Shown here: positions 52,102 through 60,777 of the stretch, in pieces
Numbering within the stretch: the first letter of the stretch is position 1
Layout of the letters: each line of letters opens with the position of its first letter
DNA from: Polyangiaceae bacterium
GTDB taxonomy: Bacteria > Myxococcota_A > Polyangia > Polyangiales > Polyangiaceae
Assembly (NCBI GenBank): GCA_029941785.1
Contig: JAPYTK010000003.1
Location: forward strand, 13,216-77,215
Direction: 5' to 3'
Length of the DNA stretch: 64,000 nucleotides
Position numbers and translations under genes: made by a program
The notes under the pieces: generated by a model
What the model was told of the DNA's origin: nothing
Seen by the model: only the letters and a program-made list of their open reading frames with translations
The model's database searches: none

Positions 52102-52796
52102 GCTGCCGTGCTCCGTGTCGTGATCGCTCGGCTCACCGCTTCGAAGAGCTGGCGGCCGTCACGACCGCCATGAAGGGTTTCGCTCATTCGTTCTGGGTGG
52201 GGCATCAATCCCAAGACGTTTCGCTCGGGCCCCCCATAAATCCCGGCGATGTTCTGCACCGAGCCGTTGGGGTTGGCGTCCGGCGTGACCTCGCCATTTT
52301 GCGTGCAGTAACGCAACGCGACCTTGTCCTCGATCTGAGCGAGCGTGGTCTCGTCGGCGAAGTAGCACCCTTCCGCGTGAGCGATGGGCAGGCGCAGGAC
52401 GTCGCCGACGCGAGTCGAAAACGGCCCTTCGCTCTCCACGCGAACGTAGATGTCTCGGCACTCGAAGCGGAGGTGGGCGTTGCGGGTGAGGGCACCGGGC
52501 AGGAGTTTGGTCTCGGTCAGTATTTGGAAGCCGTTGCAGACGCCAATGACAAAGCCGCCGCGCTCGGCGTGCTCTCGAATGGCGGCGATGATGGGACTCG
52601 AGGCAGAGATCGCCCCGCAGCGAAGGTAGTCCCCGTATGAAAAGCCACCAGGAATGGCGACCAAGTCGGTGCCGGTCGGCAAGGCCCGGTCGCGATGCCA
52701 GACGACTTCGGTCGCCATGCCCATCACATCACGGAGCGTTTGCACCATCTCAATGTCCGCGTTGGACCCAGGGAAAAGAAGTACGGCGGCACGCAT
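52098..52796 (-). CDS. purQ: phosphoribosylformylglycinamidine synthase subunit PurQ
   Basis: This 232-aa glutaminase subunit supplies ammonia for FGAM synthesis in purine biosynthesis. Signatures: VLLFPGSNADIEM, AIPGGFSYGDYLRCGAI, the nucleophile Cys in VIGVCNGFQIL, AHAEGCYF and GLMPHPER with catalytic His/Glu. PurL and PurS genes are not in the window. Its stop overlaps the membrane protein gene. Confidence 0.97.
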   Translation of the reverse strand: MRAAVLLFPGSNADIEMVQTLRDVMGMATEVVWHRDRALPTGTDLVAIPGGFSYGDYLRCGAISASSPIIAAIREHAERGGFVIGVCNGFQILTETKLLPGALTRNAHLRFECRDIYVRVESEGPFSTRVGDVLRLPIAHAEGCYFADETTLAQIEDKVALRYCTQNGEVTPDANPNGSVQNIAGIYGGPERNVLGLMPHPERMSETLHGGRDGRQLFEAVSRAITTRSTAA

Positions 52797-52876
52797 GGCT
52801 GCGATCTACCTCGAATCAACGATGAAGTCCCCAGCGAAATGCGGGCTTGCGATGAAGGCTGTGCCATGATCGAGGA

Positions 52877-53479
52877 GTGCAAGAACGACCAGAGATGACG
52901 CTCGGGCAGGCCGTGCGACCGATCGCTGCGGCCTACGTGGTCGCTGCCGTCGTCACACTCGCAGGCGTTTACCTGTACAGTGGTCGGGCGCTGTGGCTGC
53001 ACCCCAGCCCTTGGGCCTTTGCTCCGTGGCTGCGAGGCCCGGCCGCAAGCGGGCTGCTTGGCTTGGCCTTTGCCGCGTTCGTCGTGGTTGTCACGCGTCT
53101 GACGGTGCCGCGGCTGAGTTGGGCGAGACAACTCCACGAAACCCTGCATCCGCTGGCGCGCGACCTGAGTCGCGGACAGATCGTGGTGTTGGCGCTTTGT
53201 TCTGGTGCCGCAGAAGAGTTGGTCTTCCGCGGTTGGCTTCAACCGCTCATCGGCTTTTGGCTCGCCTCGATTCTATTCGGCTTCGTTCACCAGCTGCCCG
53301 GACCGAGCCGGTGGATTTGGGTGGCTTGGGCGACGAGCGCCGGCCTGGCTTTGGGCCTCATCTTCGAGGTGACAGGCCACCTGCTCGGCCCCGTCGTTGC
53401 GCACGCGACCATCAATGGTGTAAATCTTCAATATTTACAGTCGTTTGATGGCTCTCGCCCCGTCTCGGCTCCGAGCTAG
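52877..53479 (+). CDS. CPBP-family intramembrane metalloprotease
   Basis: This 200-aa protein has about five hydrophobic helices. The CPBP/Abi motifs are visible: EELVFRGWLQP (EExxxR), FGFVHQ and HATINGVNL. Members include type II CAAX-like proteases and bacteriocin self-immunity proteins. Start candidates are GTG 52877 and ATG 52895. It is divergent from purQ and convergent with the next lipoprotein gene, sharing 4 nt. Confidence 0.85.
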   Translation: MQERPEMTLGQAVRPIAAAYVVAAVVTLAGVYLYSGRALWLHPSPWAFAPWLRGPAASGLLGLAFAAFVVVVTRLTVPRLSWARQLHETLHPLARDLSRGQIVVLALCSGAAEELVFRGWLQPLIGFWLASILFGFVHQLPGPSRWIWVAWATSAGLALGLIFEVTGHLLGPVVAHATINGVNLQYLQSFDGSRPVSAPS

Positions 53480-54198
53480 GGAAACGGTTGGCCTGGCTTG
53501 CCGCGTTGAAAGTGGAATCGAAAGTCCCCCACCATTCTGGAGATTCGCTCCGGCGGAATATGGAGCGTGCCCTCGGGTACGGCGTCGCGGGGATCGGCCA
53601 CGAGCACGTCGAAGGTGGCGTCGGTGAGCTTCTCCGAACCAACCGATTCGTTCGGATCTCCACTGAAGAGCTCGTGGAAAGTGATCTCCCCTGTGATGGC
53701 GTAAAGCACCACGTTCTGGTTGTGGCAGCTGAATTGCAGGTACAGCGCCAAGCTAATCGGTGGTGGCGTGACGGGATCTTCGGAATCCTTCGTTTGACAC
53801 AGCTTCGCCTTGAGATCGTCGTCGGGGGTGCTGGGATCGCAGAGCTTGGGGGCGAGTTCGTCGCGCAGTTTTGGGGCGAGCCCCACCTCGAGTGGCTGGC
53901 CGAGATAGGTCTCGCGGATCGTGGCCACGTCGTTGACCAGCACGGCGACGCCGTCCGACACCTCTTGCAAGTCGCTGCCGCGTTGCGCGCGGATCTGCAG
54001 CGTCTCCCGGTACGGAATGGCGGCGAAAAAGTCTGGGTTGAGGTCAAATGCGCCCGACCAACAGGATTCGATTACGAGCAAGTCGCTGTGGACTTGACCT
54101 TCTCCTTGTCCGACGAAGGTGCAGCCGGTTGCGGCGCTGAGGGCGAGGATCGAGATGAGCAATATCGAGCCAGCGTTTTGGGTCCGATGGTGGCTCAC
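53476..54198 (-). CDS. lipoprotein of unknown function
   Basis: This 240-aa protein has a signal peptide ending in lipobox ATGC, then a mature domain with four scattered Cys and no known motif. The start is GTG at 54198, overlapping the mnmA stop as GTGA. It is conserved-looking in codon use but no family is recognised. It is not obviously connected to tRNA modification despite the coupling. Confidence 0.68.
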   Translation of the reverse strand: MSHHRTQNAGSILLISILALSAATGCTFVGQGEGQVHSDLLVIESCWSGAFDLNPDFFAAIPYRETLQIRAQRGSDLQEVSDGVAVLVNDVATIRETYLGQPLEVGLAPKLRDELAPKLCDPSTPDDDLKAKLCQTKDSEDPVTPPPISLALYLQFSCHNQNVVLYAITGEITFHELFSGDPNESVGSEKLTDATFDVLVADPRDAVPEGTLHIPPERISRMVGDFRFHFQRGKPGQPFP

Positions 54199-55313
54199 GC
54201 CTGCACCTCGGTTAGGCGTCGCGCGGCTCGAATGGTACCACCGCCGAGGACGCGATCGCCATCGTAGGCGACGGCAATTTGTCCCGGAGAGACGGCCCGG
54301 ACGGCTTCACTGAAACGCACGATCGTCGCGTCTTTGCCTTCCGCGCGCGTGATGAGGGCGTCCGCTGGTTCGTGATGAGAACGCACCTTCACCTGAGCGC
54401 GCAGCGGCAACGTGATGTCGTCAGCCCATGTCGTGTCGTAGATTTCTGCGCCGTCACAATAAATGTCCTGTGCTGGGCCTACGGTGACCGCGCCGCTGCT
54501 TTCGTCAATCGACGTCACGAAGGCCGGCTCTCCCAGTGCGATGCCCAGCCCGCGACGTTGCCCGATCGTGAAGCGGTGAACTCCCCCATGCTCGCCCAGT
54601 TGTTCGCCGTTTCGGTTCAAGATTTTCCCTGGCCGGATGCGGCCATCTGTTGCGCGTTCTTCTACGAAACGGGCGTAATGGCTGCTCGAGACGAAACACA
54701 GTTCCTGGCTCTCACCTTTGTCGGCGCGCGGCAGATTTCGCTCGATCGCCTCGGCGCGAACCTCCTCTTTCACAGCGTCCGCCAGCGGCAAGACGAGCCG
54801 TGCTAGTTGCGCGCTGCTCAGCATGTGCAGGAAATAGCTTTGGTCCTTGCGTCGGTCTCGGCCTCGGTAGAGGCGCATTTTCCCGTCATCGTCTTGCGCG
54901 ACCTTGGCGTAATGGCCGGTCGCGATACGCGCTGCCCCCAAACGATCGGCGAGGCTTAGCAGCTCGCGGATCTTGACCGTGCGATTGCAGGAGACGCACG
55001 GGCTCGGCGTGTGACCATGTAGATAGGCGTCGACGAAGGGGTCGACTACTTCGCGTGCGAAAAGCTCGCGGCGGTCGAAGGTGTAATGCGGGATCCCGAG
55101 GAAGTCGGCGACGGTTCGAGCGTCGTGGGCATCTTCTGGGGCACAACACCGGCTTTTGGCCGGAGCATCGTCGGGGTAGTCCCACAAGTGGAGCGTCACG
55201 CCGACCACTTCGTGGCCCATGTCGCAGAGTCTTGCCGCGGCGACTGCCGAATCGACGCCGCCCGACATCGCAATGAGGACCCGCTCGTACACGGTGCTAG
55301 CATACATCAGCAA
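54195..55313 (-). CDS. mnmA: tRNA-specific 2-thiouridylase MnmA
   Basis: This 372-aa enzyme makes 2-thiouridine at the tRNA wobble position. PP-loop IAMSGGVDSAVAAARL, the catalytic Cys in TPSPCVSCNRTVKI, TGHYAKV, DQSYFLHML and the second Cys in GESQELCFV are all present. Sulfur may come from the IscS encoded in this window. The start could be ATG 55313 or ATG 55307. Confidence 0.96.
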   Translation of the reverse strand: MLMYASTVYERVLIAMSGGVDSAVAAARLCDMGHEVVGVTLHLWDYPDDAPAKSRCCAPEDAHDARTVADFLGIPHYTFDRRELFAREVVDPFVDAYLHGHTPSPCVSCNRTVKIRELLSLADRLGAARIATGHYAKVAQDDDGKMRLYRGRDRRKDQSYFLHMLSSAQLARLVLPLADAVKEEVRAEAIERNLPRADKGESQELCFVSSSHYARFVEERATDGRIRPGKILNRNGEQLGEHGGVHRFTIGQRRGLGIALGEPAFVTSIDESSGAVTVGPAQDIYCDGAEIYDTTWADDITLPLRAQVKVRSHHEPADALITRAEGKDATIVRFSEAVRAVSPGQIAVAYDGDRVLGGGTIRAARRLTEVQA

Positions 55314-55380
55314 TTCGGGTTCGCCACGGTTGGTCGTGTCCGGCGTGTCGTAGTAGGGTGGTCGCCGTCCTGGTTTCGCT

Positions 55381-57729
55381 ATGAACCGCCGTCCCCCCCC
55401 ACCACCACGTCGTCCCGGCTCGCCGCAAGCCGGTGGGTCGTTGCCGCGACCGGGTGCGCAAGCGGCGCCCGATCCGGGGAACCTGGGTGCGACCCGTGCT
55501 GAGCGACCCGATTCGGCGGTGGTGGGTCCGACCGGTGCCCCGCGCCAGCCTCCGGCACCACCTGCTCCGCCGTCCGTCGGGCCGTCTGCCCCGCGAGAGC
55601 CGATGGCGCCGAGCGTCGCGGCTCCCTACGACGATTCTTCCGACGCCTTGCCTCAAACGTTCTTTCTCGGGCGTTATCGGGTTGTCGACGAGATCGGCGT
55701 CGGGGGCATGGCGAGCGTGCACTTGGCGCGAGTTGACGGACCGGGCGGGTTTCAGAAGTGGATCGCCATCAAGCGCATTCACCCGCATTTGGTCGAAGAC
55801 GATCAGTTCGTGGACATGTTTCTCGACGAAGCGCGTATCGCTGCGGGCATCAACCACGCGAACGTGGCCCAGGTCTTCGACTTGGGGAAGGACAACAACA
55901 CGTATTGGATCGCCATGGAGTATTTGCATGGCGAACCGCTGCGCGAGATGATGCGCAAGGCAGACGAACGAGGTGAGACAATCCCACCGTTCTTGGCAGC
56001 CCGGATGTGCGCCGATGCCGCCGAGGGTTTGCACGCCGCTCACCAACTCCGCGGCCGCAACGGCCAGCTACTCAATCTCGTGCACCGCGACGTCACGCCG
56101 CACAATTTGTTCGTGACCTACGACGGTTATACGAAGGTTGTCGATTTTGGCATCGCGAAGGTTGTCGATCGCCTCGCCTCCACGAGGGCAGGGACGCTCA
56201 AGGGCAAGCTGGCCTACATGTCTCCCGAGCAGGTGCGCGGGCAAGAGGTCGATCGGCGAACCGACATTTTTGCGCTTGGTGTCGTGCTCTGGGAGCTGAC
56301 AACCGGTCGCCGGCTGTTTCGAATGGATACCGACCTCGATACGCTTGAGAAGGTTCAAGCGTGTGTCGTTCCGCGTCCCTCCACGATCGTTTCCGGTTAC
56401 CCCCCTCAGCTCGAAGAGGTTGTCATGCATGCGCTCGCTCGTCGTGTCGAGGACCGGTTTCAGACCGGCCGGGAGTTCTCGCGGGCTCTGCAGAGCTTTC
56501 TCATGAGCCAGGGCACCTTCATCGGTCCTGAGGATGTGGGTGACTACGCGCTCAAGTTGTTTGGTGCTCGCGTGGCCAAACGCGAAAAGTATCTGGAGTG
56601 GGCGGCGGAGGTCACATCGACTATCGATGTGGACGCCCTGCACGCCAAACAGGCGGAGGTGGCTCACTCGCCGGTGCCGGCGGCTCAGTCTGCACGGCCC
56701 CAGCCGAGCGCGGGAGCGCCGCCTCGTAGTGCCGGCGAGCAGGCGAGCGCCCATCGATCCGAAGGTCAGAACTCGGCGTCGGCTTCGCTCATGACTTCGG
56801 CACCAGCGGCTGGCCAAGGTTCTCCGTCTCCACAGATGGCGTCGTCATCGCTGCTCGACGATGACGAGGAGATCCCCACCGTCGTGGCGAATCGCGAGGA
56901 TTTTCAAGCGTTTGCGGACGCCGCTCGGGCGAAGCCGCCTTCGCCAGCGGCCGGCATGAACTCGCCCGCCGAGGACCCGGGTGATGAACTCAATGCGACG
57001 ATTGCGCTCCAGGCAGATGGACCCGCGCTAGAGATTCGTGCCGCCGTCAATCATCTTGGCCAGCGTGGGCCTACCGTGCCCTTCCCGTCGGAGCAGCGCC
57101 ATTTTCCGCCACCGGGCCAAGCGGGTGGACAGGCGGCTCAAGAGGCCATTGAAACCAAGATGAGCATGCCCCGACCGGCGGCGGTGGCCAATTGGATTGC
57201 GCAACAGGGCGAACTCAGCCTTCAAGGCGCCCGCAGTACCGCGGTGTTGATGGCCATTGCCGTGCTCTCGACGCTGTGTTTCATAGGCATCGTGGCGCTG
57301 CTTTTTCACCGAGCCTATCGGGTCCCCGAGGAGGCGAAGGCGCCGACGGTGTCGTCTGCAACCGCGGGTTCCGGTTCGGCGAACGCAGGTGGACGCGACG
57401 ATAGCAAGGGCAAGGCCGGCAGTGATTCGAGAGCCGGCACGGCGAGTTCGTCCCGGACAGCAGCGCGGCGCTCCACGACGCGCCAAAAACGTGCCTCCGG
57501 TGCCCGTGCTGCGAAGGCGGACGCGCCGGGGTTTCTCACGGTCTTCTGCACGCCCTCTTGTGATCGCGTCGTCGCAGCGGGGCAGTCCTTGGGTCCCGAC
57601 CCCGTCGTCAGACGACCTCTACCTCCGGGTCAACACCGCCTCTCTTTGCGCAGCGGGAAGGTGTCGAAGACCTTGTCAATCATTGTCGAGTCGGACCAGT
57701 TAACGTCTCGGCGCGTGACGATGAAGTGA
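55381..57729 (+). CDS. membrane Ser/Thr protein kinase
   Basis: This 782-aa protein has a Pro-rich N-terminal tail of about 95 residues, a kinase domain at about 97-370, a long Ala/Pro/Ser-rich linker, one TM helix (about residues 618-641) and a periplasmic tail with a PEGA-like end. Kinase motifs: GVGGMASVH, catalytic Lys in IAIKRIHPHL, HRDVTPHN, DFGIAK and MSPEQVRGQ. Myxobacteria carry many such kinases. The stop overlaps tilS as GTGA. Confidence 0.92.
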   Translation: MNRRPPPPPRRPGSPQAGGSLPRPGAQAAPDPGNLGATRAERPDSAVVGPTGAPRQPPAPPAPPSVGPSAPREPMAPSVAAPYDDSSDALPQTFFLGRYRVVDEIGVGGMASVHLARVDGPGGFQKWIAIKRIHPHLVEDDQFVDMFLDEARIAAGINHANVAQVFDLGKDNNTYWIAMEYLHGEPLREMMRKADERGETIPPFLAARMCADAAEGLHAAHQLRGRNGQLLNLVHRDVTPHNLFVTYDGYTKVVDFGIAKVVDRLASTRAGTLKGKLAYMSPEQVRGQEVDRRTDIFALGVVLWELTTGRRLFRMDTDLDTLEKVQACVVPRPSTIVSGYPPQLEEVVMHALARRVEDRFQTGREFSRALQSFLMSQGTFIGPEDVGDYALKLFGARVAKREKYLEWAAEVTSTIDVDALHAKQAEVAHSPVPAAQSARPQPSAGAPPRSAGEQASAHRSEGQNSASASLMTSAPAAGQGSPSPQMASSSLLDDDEEIPTVVANREDFQAFADAARAKPPSPAAGMNSPAEDPGDELNATIALQADGPALEIRAAVNHLGQRGPTVPFPSEQRHFPPPGQAGGQAAQEAIETKMSMPRPAAVANWIAQQGELSLQGARSTAVLMAIAVLSTLCFIGIVALLFHRAYRVPEEAKAPTVSSATAGSGSANAGGRDDSKGKAGSDSRAGTASSSRTAARRSTTRQKRASGARAAKADAPGFLTVFCTPSCDRVVAAGQSLGPDPVVRRPLPPGQHRLSLRSGKVSKTLSIIVESDQLTSRRVTMK

Positions 57730-58586
57730 GTCGGCCGACCCTGCTGAGTCTCGCGCGCCGGTTGGTGCGGGATGACGCCTTGTGGAAGCGCGCAGACCAC
57801 GTGCTGTGCGCGACGTCAGGCGGCCCCGATTCGATGGCGATGCTTCATGCCGCGATCCTGCTTCGCAAGCGATTGGGTCACGAGTTGAGCGCGGTTGGCG
57901 TGGATCACGGCTTACGCGCCGCCGCGTCCGAAGAGCTTGGGCACGCGCGCGCGTTGGCGGCACAACACGACGTACCCTTTCGTACGATTCGCTTGCGCGT
58001 GGCTCGGGGTTCCAATCTTCAAGCGCGGGCGCGAGAGGCTCGACACGCTGCGCTGCAACGCGCCGCGAAGCGGGCGGCGGCCGATGTCATTGCGCTGGGA
58101 CATACGGCGGACGACCGGGCCGAGACGGTGATCCTTCGTATTCTCCGCGGCGCGGGCCCGCGCGGCGTCGCGGCCATGCCCTCTTCTGCCGCGGCTCTTT
58201 CGTCACGAGGCATTCCCTTGGTGCGTCCGTTGCTTTTGGCCCGGCGTGCGGATGTGATGGCCCACTTGGCCCGGCACGACATTTCCTACGCTGACGACCC
58301 GAGTAACTGTGACGCTCGTTTCTTGAGGGTCCGGATCCGTCACGAGGTCCTGCCTCTGCTTGAGGAACTCTCACCTGGGATCGTGACCCACTTGTGCGCT
58401 CTCGCCGATATGCTCCAGACCACCCTGGATACGGACCCACTTGAGGCGCTCAACCGAGCCCAACGTTTCAGTATCGAGCGCGCGCGCAAGCAGGGGCGTA
58501 AGAAAACAACTGTACGCGTGAGCGGTGGTCGAGACCTCGAAGTTGTTTTTTTGGGGAAAACTCCTGTTCTTCGAGCCCATAAATGA
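57726..58586 (+). CDS. tilS: tRNA(Ile)-lysidine synthase TilS, short form
   Basis: TilS adds lysine to the wobble C of tRNA-Ile(CAU). The PP-loop ATSGGPDSMAML, GVDHGLR, LGHTADDRAETVILRILRG and DPSNCDARFLRVRIRHEVLP are present. The 286-aa length is short compared with E. coli; the C-terminal domains are missing or reduced, as in several other bacteria. It starts at GTG 57726 within the kinase end and precedes ftsH, a common neighbour. Confidence 0.94.
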   Translation: MSRPTLLSLARRLVRDDALWKRADHVLCATSGGPDSMAMLHAAILLRKRLGHELSAVGVDHGLRAAASEELGHARALAAQHDVPFRTIRLRVARGSNLQARAREARHAALQRAAKRAAADVIALGHTADDRAETVILRILRGAGPRGVAAMPSSAAALSSRGIPLVRPLLLARRADVMAHLARHDISYADDPSNCDARFLRVRIRHEVLPLLEELSPGIVTHLCALADMLQTTLDTDPLEALNRAQRFSIERARKQGRKKTTVRVSGGRDLEVVFLGKTPVLRAHK

Positions 58587-58767
58587 CCATGTTGTCGGTC
58601 GATGAGCAGCTGTCTTTCGGCATGCTCGATCGTCGGAATCCATCGTCGGAGGTGGCGAAGGGCAAGTCGATGACTTAGGTTTGATACGTGCCCTTTGGTG
58701 GCGACGAAAAAAACCTCGTATTTTCATGTACTTCTTTGAGCCTGGTGGCTCGGAACCTAGTTAAGCC

Positions 58768-60714
58768 GTGAAGCAATCTCATAAGACTCTTTTGTTGTGG
58801 GTCATGCTGATCATGATCTTTTTGGCGATCTGGCAGCTGCTCAGTCCAGAGCGCCCGCCGGCCGGCAAGGTCAGTTACACCGATTTTCTCGCTTTCGTCG
58901 AAGCGGACAAGATGAAGGCGCCCTACGCCGAAACCGTGACCATCCGAGACGGCGATTACATTTTTACCGTCAAGGACCCGGTAGCCGGATCGACGACGAA
59001 GAAGCTGGCTCAGGGGCCCCGCAAGGTGGACAGCGAGGTCATCGAGAAGCTCCGCAAGAACAAGGTGGCGGTTTCCTTCGAGAAGGAAGAAGCCTCGCCG
59101 ATGTGGTCGGGGGCTTTGGTGACCATCGTGCCCATGCTCCTCCTCTTGGGCATGTTCTATCTGTTCATGCGGCAGCTGCAGGCTGGTGGTGGCAAGGCGA
59201 TGAGCTTCGGCAAATCGCGTGCTCGTATGCTCGACGAGAACGCAATCAAGATCACGTTCGACGACGTTGCCGGGATCGATGAAGCCAAGGACGAAGTCGA
59301 GGAGATCATCGAGTTTCTCAAAGACCCGAAGAAGTTTCAGCGTCTCGGTGGGCGCATTCCCAAGGGCGTACTCATGGTCGGCCCGCCCGGTACCGGTAAG
59401 ACCCTACTCGCGCGCGCCATCGCTGGAGAAGCCGCCGTTCCGTTCTTCTCCATTTCAGGCTCTGACTTTGTCGAGATGTTCGTAGGTGTCGGCGCCAGCC
59501 GAGTGCGAGACTTGTTCGAGCAGGGCAAGAAGCACGCGCCATGCATTATTTTCATCGATGAAATCGACGCGGTCGGCCGTCATCGGGGCGCTGGTCTCGG
59601 TGGTGGACACGACGAGCGGGAGCAGACACTCAACCAGTTGTTGGTCGAGATGGATGGTTTCGAATCGTCCGAAGGTGTCATCATCATTGCCGCGACGAAC
59701 CGCCCCGACGTTCTCGACCCGGCGATTCTCCGCCCCGGTCGATTCGATCGGCGCATCGTCGTCAATCGTCCCGACGTTCGCGGTCGCGAAGCGATCCTCG
59801 CGATACACACCCGAAAAGTGCCACTATCGGACGACGTCGTGCTCGACGTGATCGCACGAGGTACCCCCGGATTCGTGGGTGCCGATCTCGAGAACTTGGT
59901 CAACGAGGCGGCGTTGCTTGCGGCTCGACAAGACAAAGAGTCCTGCGCCATGAGCGATTTTGAGATGGCCAAGGACAAGGTGCTGATGGGTACCGAGCGG
60001 CGCAGCATGGTGATTGGCGAAGAGGAAAAACGCACCACCGCGTGGCACGAGTCGGGCCACACATTGGTCGCCAAGTTGCTCGAAGAGCACACCGACCCGG
60101 TGCACAAGGTCACGATCATTCCTCGTGGGCCGGCGCTTGGTGTGACGCAGCAGCTGCCGAAGGCGGATCGCCTGAGCATATCCCGCGAGTTTGCCAAGGC
60201 GCGCATTTCGGTCCTGATGGGCGGTCGCGTTGCCGAAGAAATCGTGTTTGGCCGTTACACGACCGGGGCATCCAACGATATCAAACAAGCCACGGAGATC
60301 GCGCACCGCATGGTCACCGAATATGGGATGAGCGACAAACTGGGTCCGATCTGTTTTTCCAGCGGCGAGGAGCAGGTCTTCTTGGGCCGAGACCTCTCCA
60401 CCAAACGAAACACCTACTCGGAGCGCACCGCACAGCTCATCGACGAAGAGGTGCAGCGTTTCGTACTCGAAGGCCAACAACAAGCGCGCGATCTGCTCAA
60501 CGAGCACCGCGAGACTCTCGACAAGTTGGCTGAGGTTTTGCTTGAGCGCGAGACCCTCGACGCGGAAGAGATCGACGCTCTGGTGGCGGGCATTGAACTG
60601 CCCGAGCCCAAGAATGTGCGCATTCCGACCTACCGCGAGCGTGCGGAAGAGGCGACAAAGAAGCGCCGCGCTGCGAGTATTTTCGGGGCGCCGAAGCCTG
60701 TACCGCAAGCGTAG
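58768..60714 (+). CDS. ftsH: ATP-dependent zinc metalloprotease FtsH
   Basis: This 648-aa membrane AAA protease has two N-terminal TM helices, Walker A GPPGTGKT (205-212), Walker [16 protein letters not shown], the second region of homology [19 protein letters not shown] and the protease motif HESGH (427-431). It degrades unassembled membrane proteins and regulatory proteins. The start is GTG 58768. It follows tilS by 181 bp. Confidence 0.98.
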   Translation: MKQSHKTLLLWVMLIMIFLAIWQLLSPERPPAGKVSYTDFLAFVEADKMKAPYAETVTIRDGDYIFTVKDPVAGSTTKKLAQGPRKVDSEVIEKLRKNKVAVSFEKEEASPMWSGALVTIVPMLLLLGMFYLFMRQLQAGGGKAMSFGKSRARMLDENAIKITFDDVAGIDEAKDEVEEIIEFLKDPKKFQRLGGRIPKGVLMVGPPGTGKTLLARAIAGEAAVPFFSISGSDFVEMFVGVGASRVRDLFEQGKKHAPCIIFIDEIDAVGRHRGAGLGGGHDEREQTLNQLLVEMDGFESSEGVIIIAATNRPDVLDPAILRPGRFDRRIVVNRPDVRGREAILAIHTRKVPLSDDVVLDVIARGTPGFVGADLENLVNEAALLAARQDKESCAMSDFEMAKDKVLMGTERRSMVIGEEEKRTTAWHESGHTLVAKLLEEHTDPVHKVTIIPRGPALGVTQQLPKADRLSISREFAKARISVLMGGRVAEEIVFGRYTTGASNDIKQATEIAHRMVTEYGMSDKLGPICFSSGEEQVFLGRDLSTKRNTYSERTAQLIDEEVQRFVLEGQQQARDLLNEHRETLDKLAEVLLERETLDAEEIDALVAGIELPEPKNVRIPTYRERAEEATKKRRAASIFGAPKPVPQA

Positions 60715-60750
60715 CCGCCGGCAGTCGGTGGCCTCGGAGAGACATTCCCT

Positions 60751-60768
60751 GGGTTAGCCCGTTAACCC
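60751..60768. terminator. weak hairpin between convergent genes
   Basis: GGGTTA and TAACCC form a 6-bp stem with a 6-nt loop in the 63-bp gap between ftsH and the convergent membrane gene. No T-run follows, so termination is doubtful. Confidence 0.25.
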
Positions 60769-60777
60769 GTAGACCGC

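Noticed and set aside
58583-58678. 31-codon frame starting as ATGA at the tilS stop
   Set aside because: It is short with no recognisable feature and no terminator or ribosome site to support it. The overlap may be chance.
58739-58752. GAGCC/GGCTC hairpin before ftsH
   Set aside because: A 5-bp stem is common in GC-rich DNA and no anti-terminator or T-run is present.
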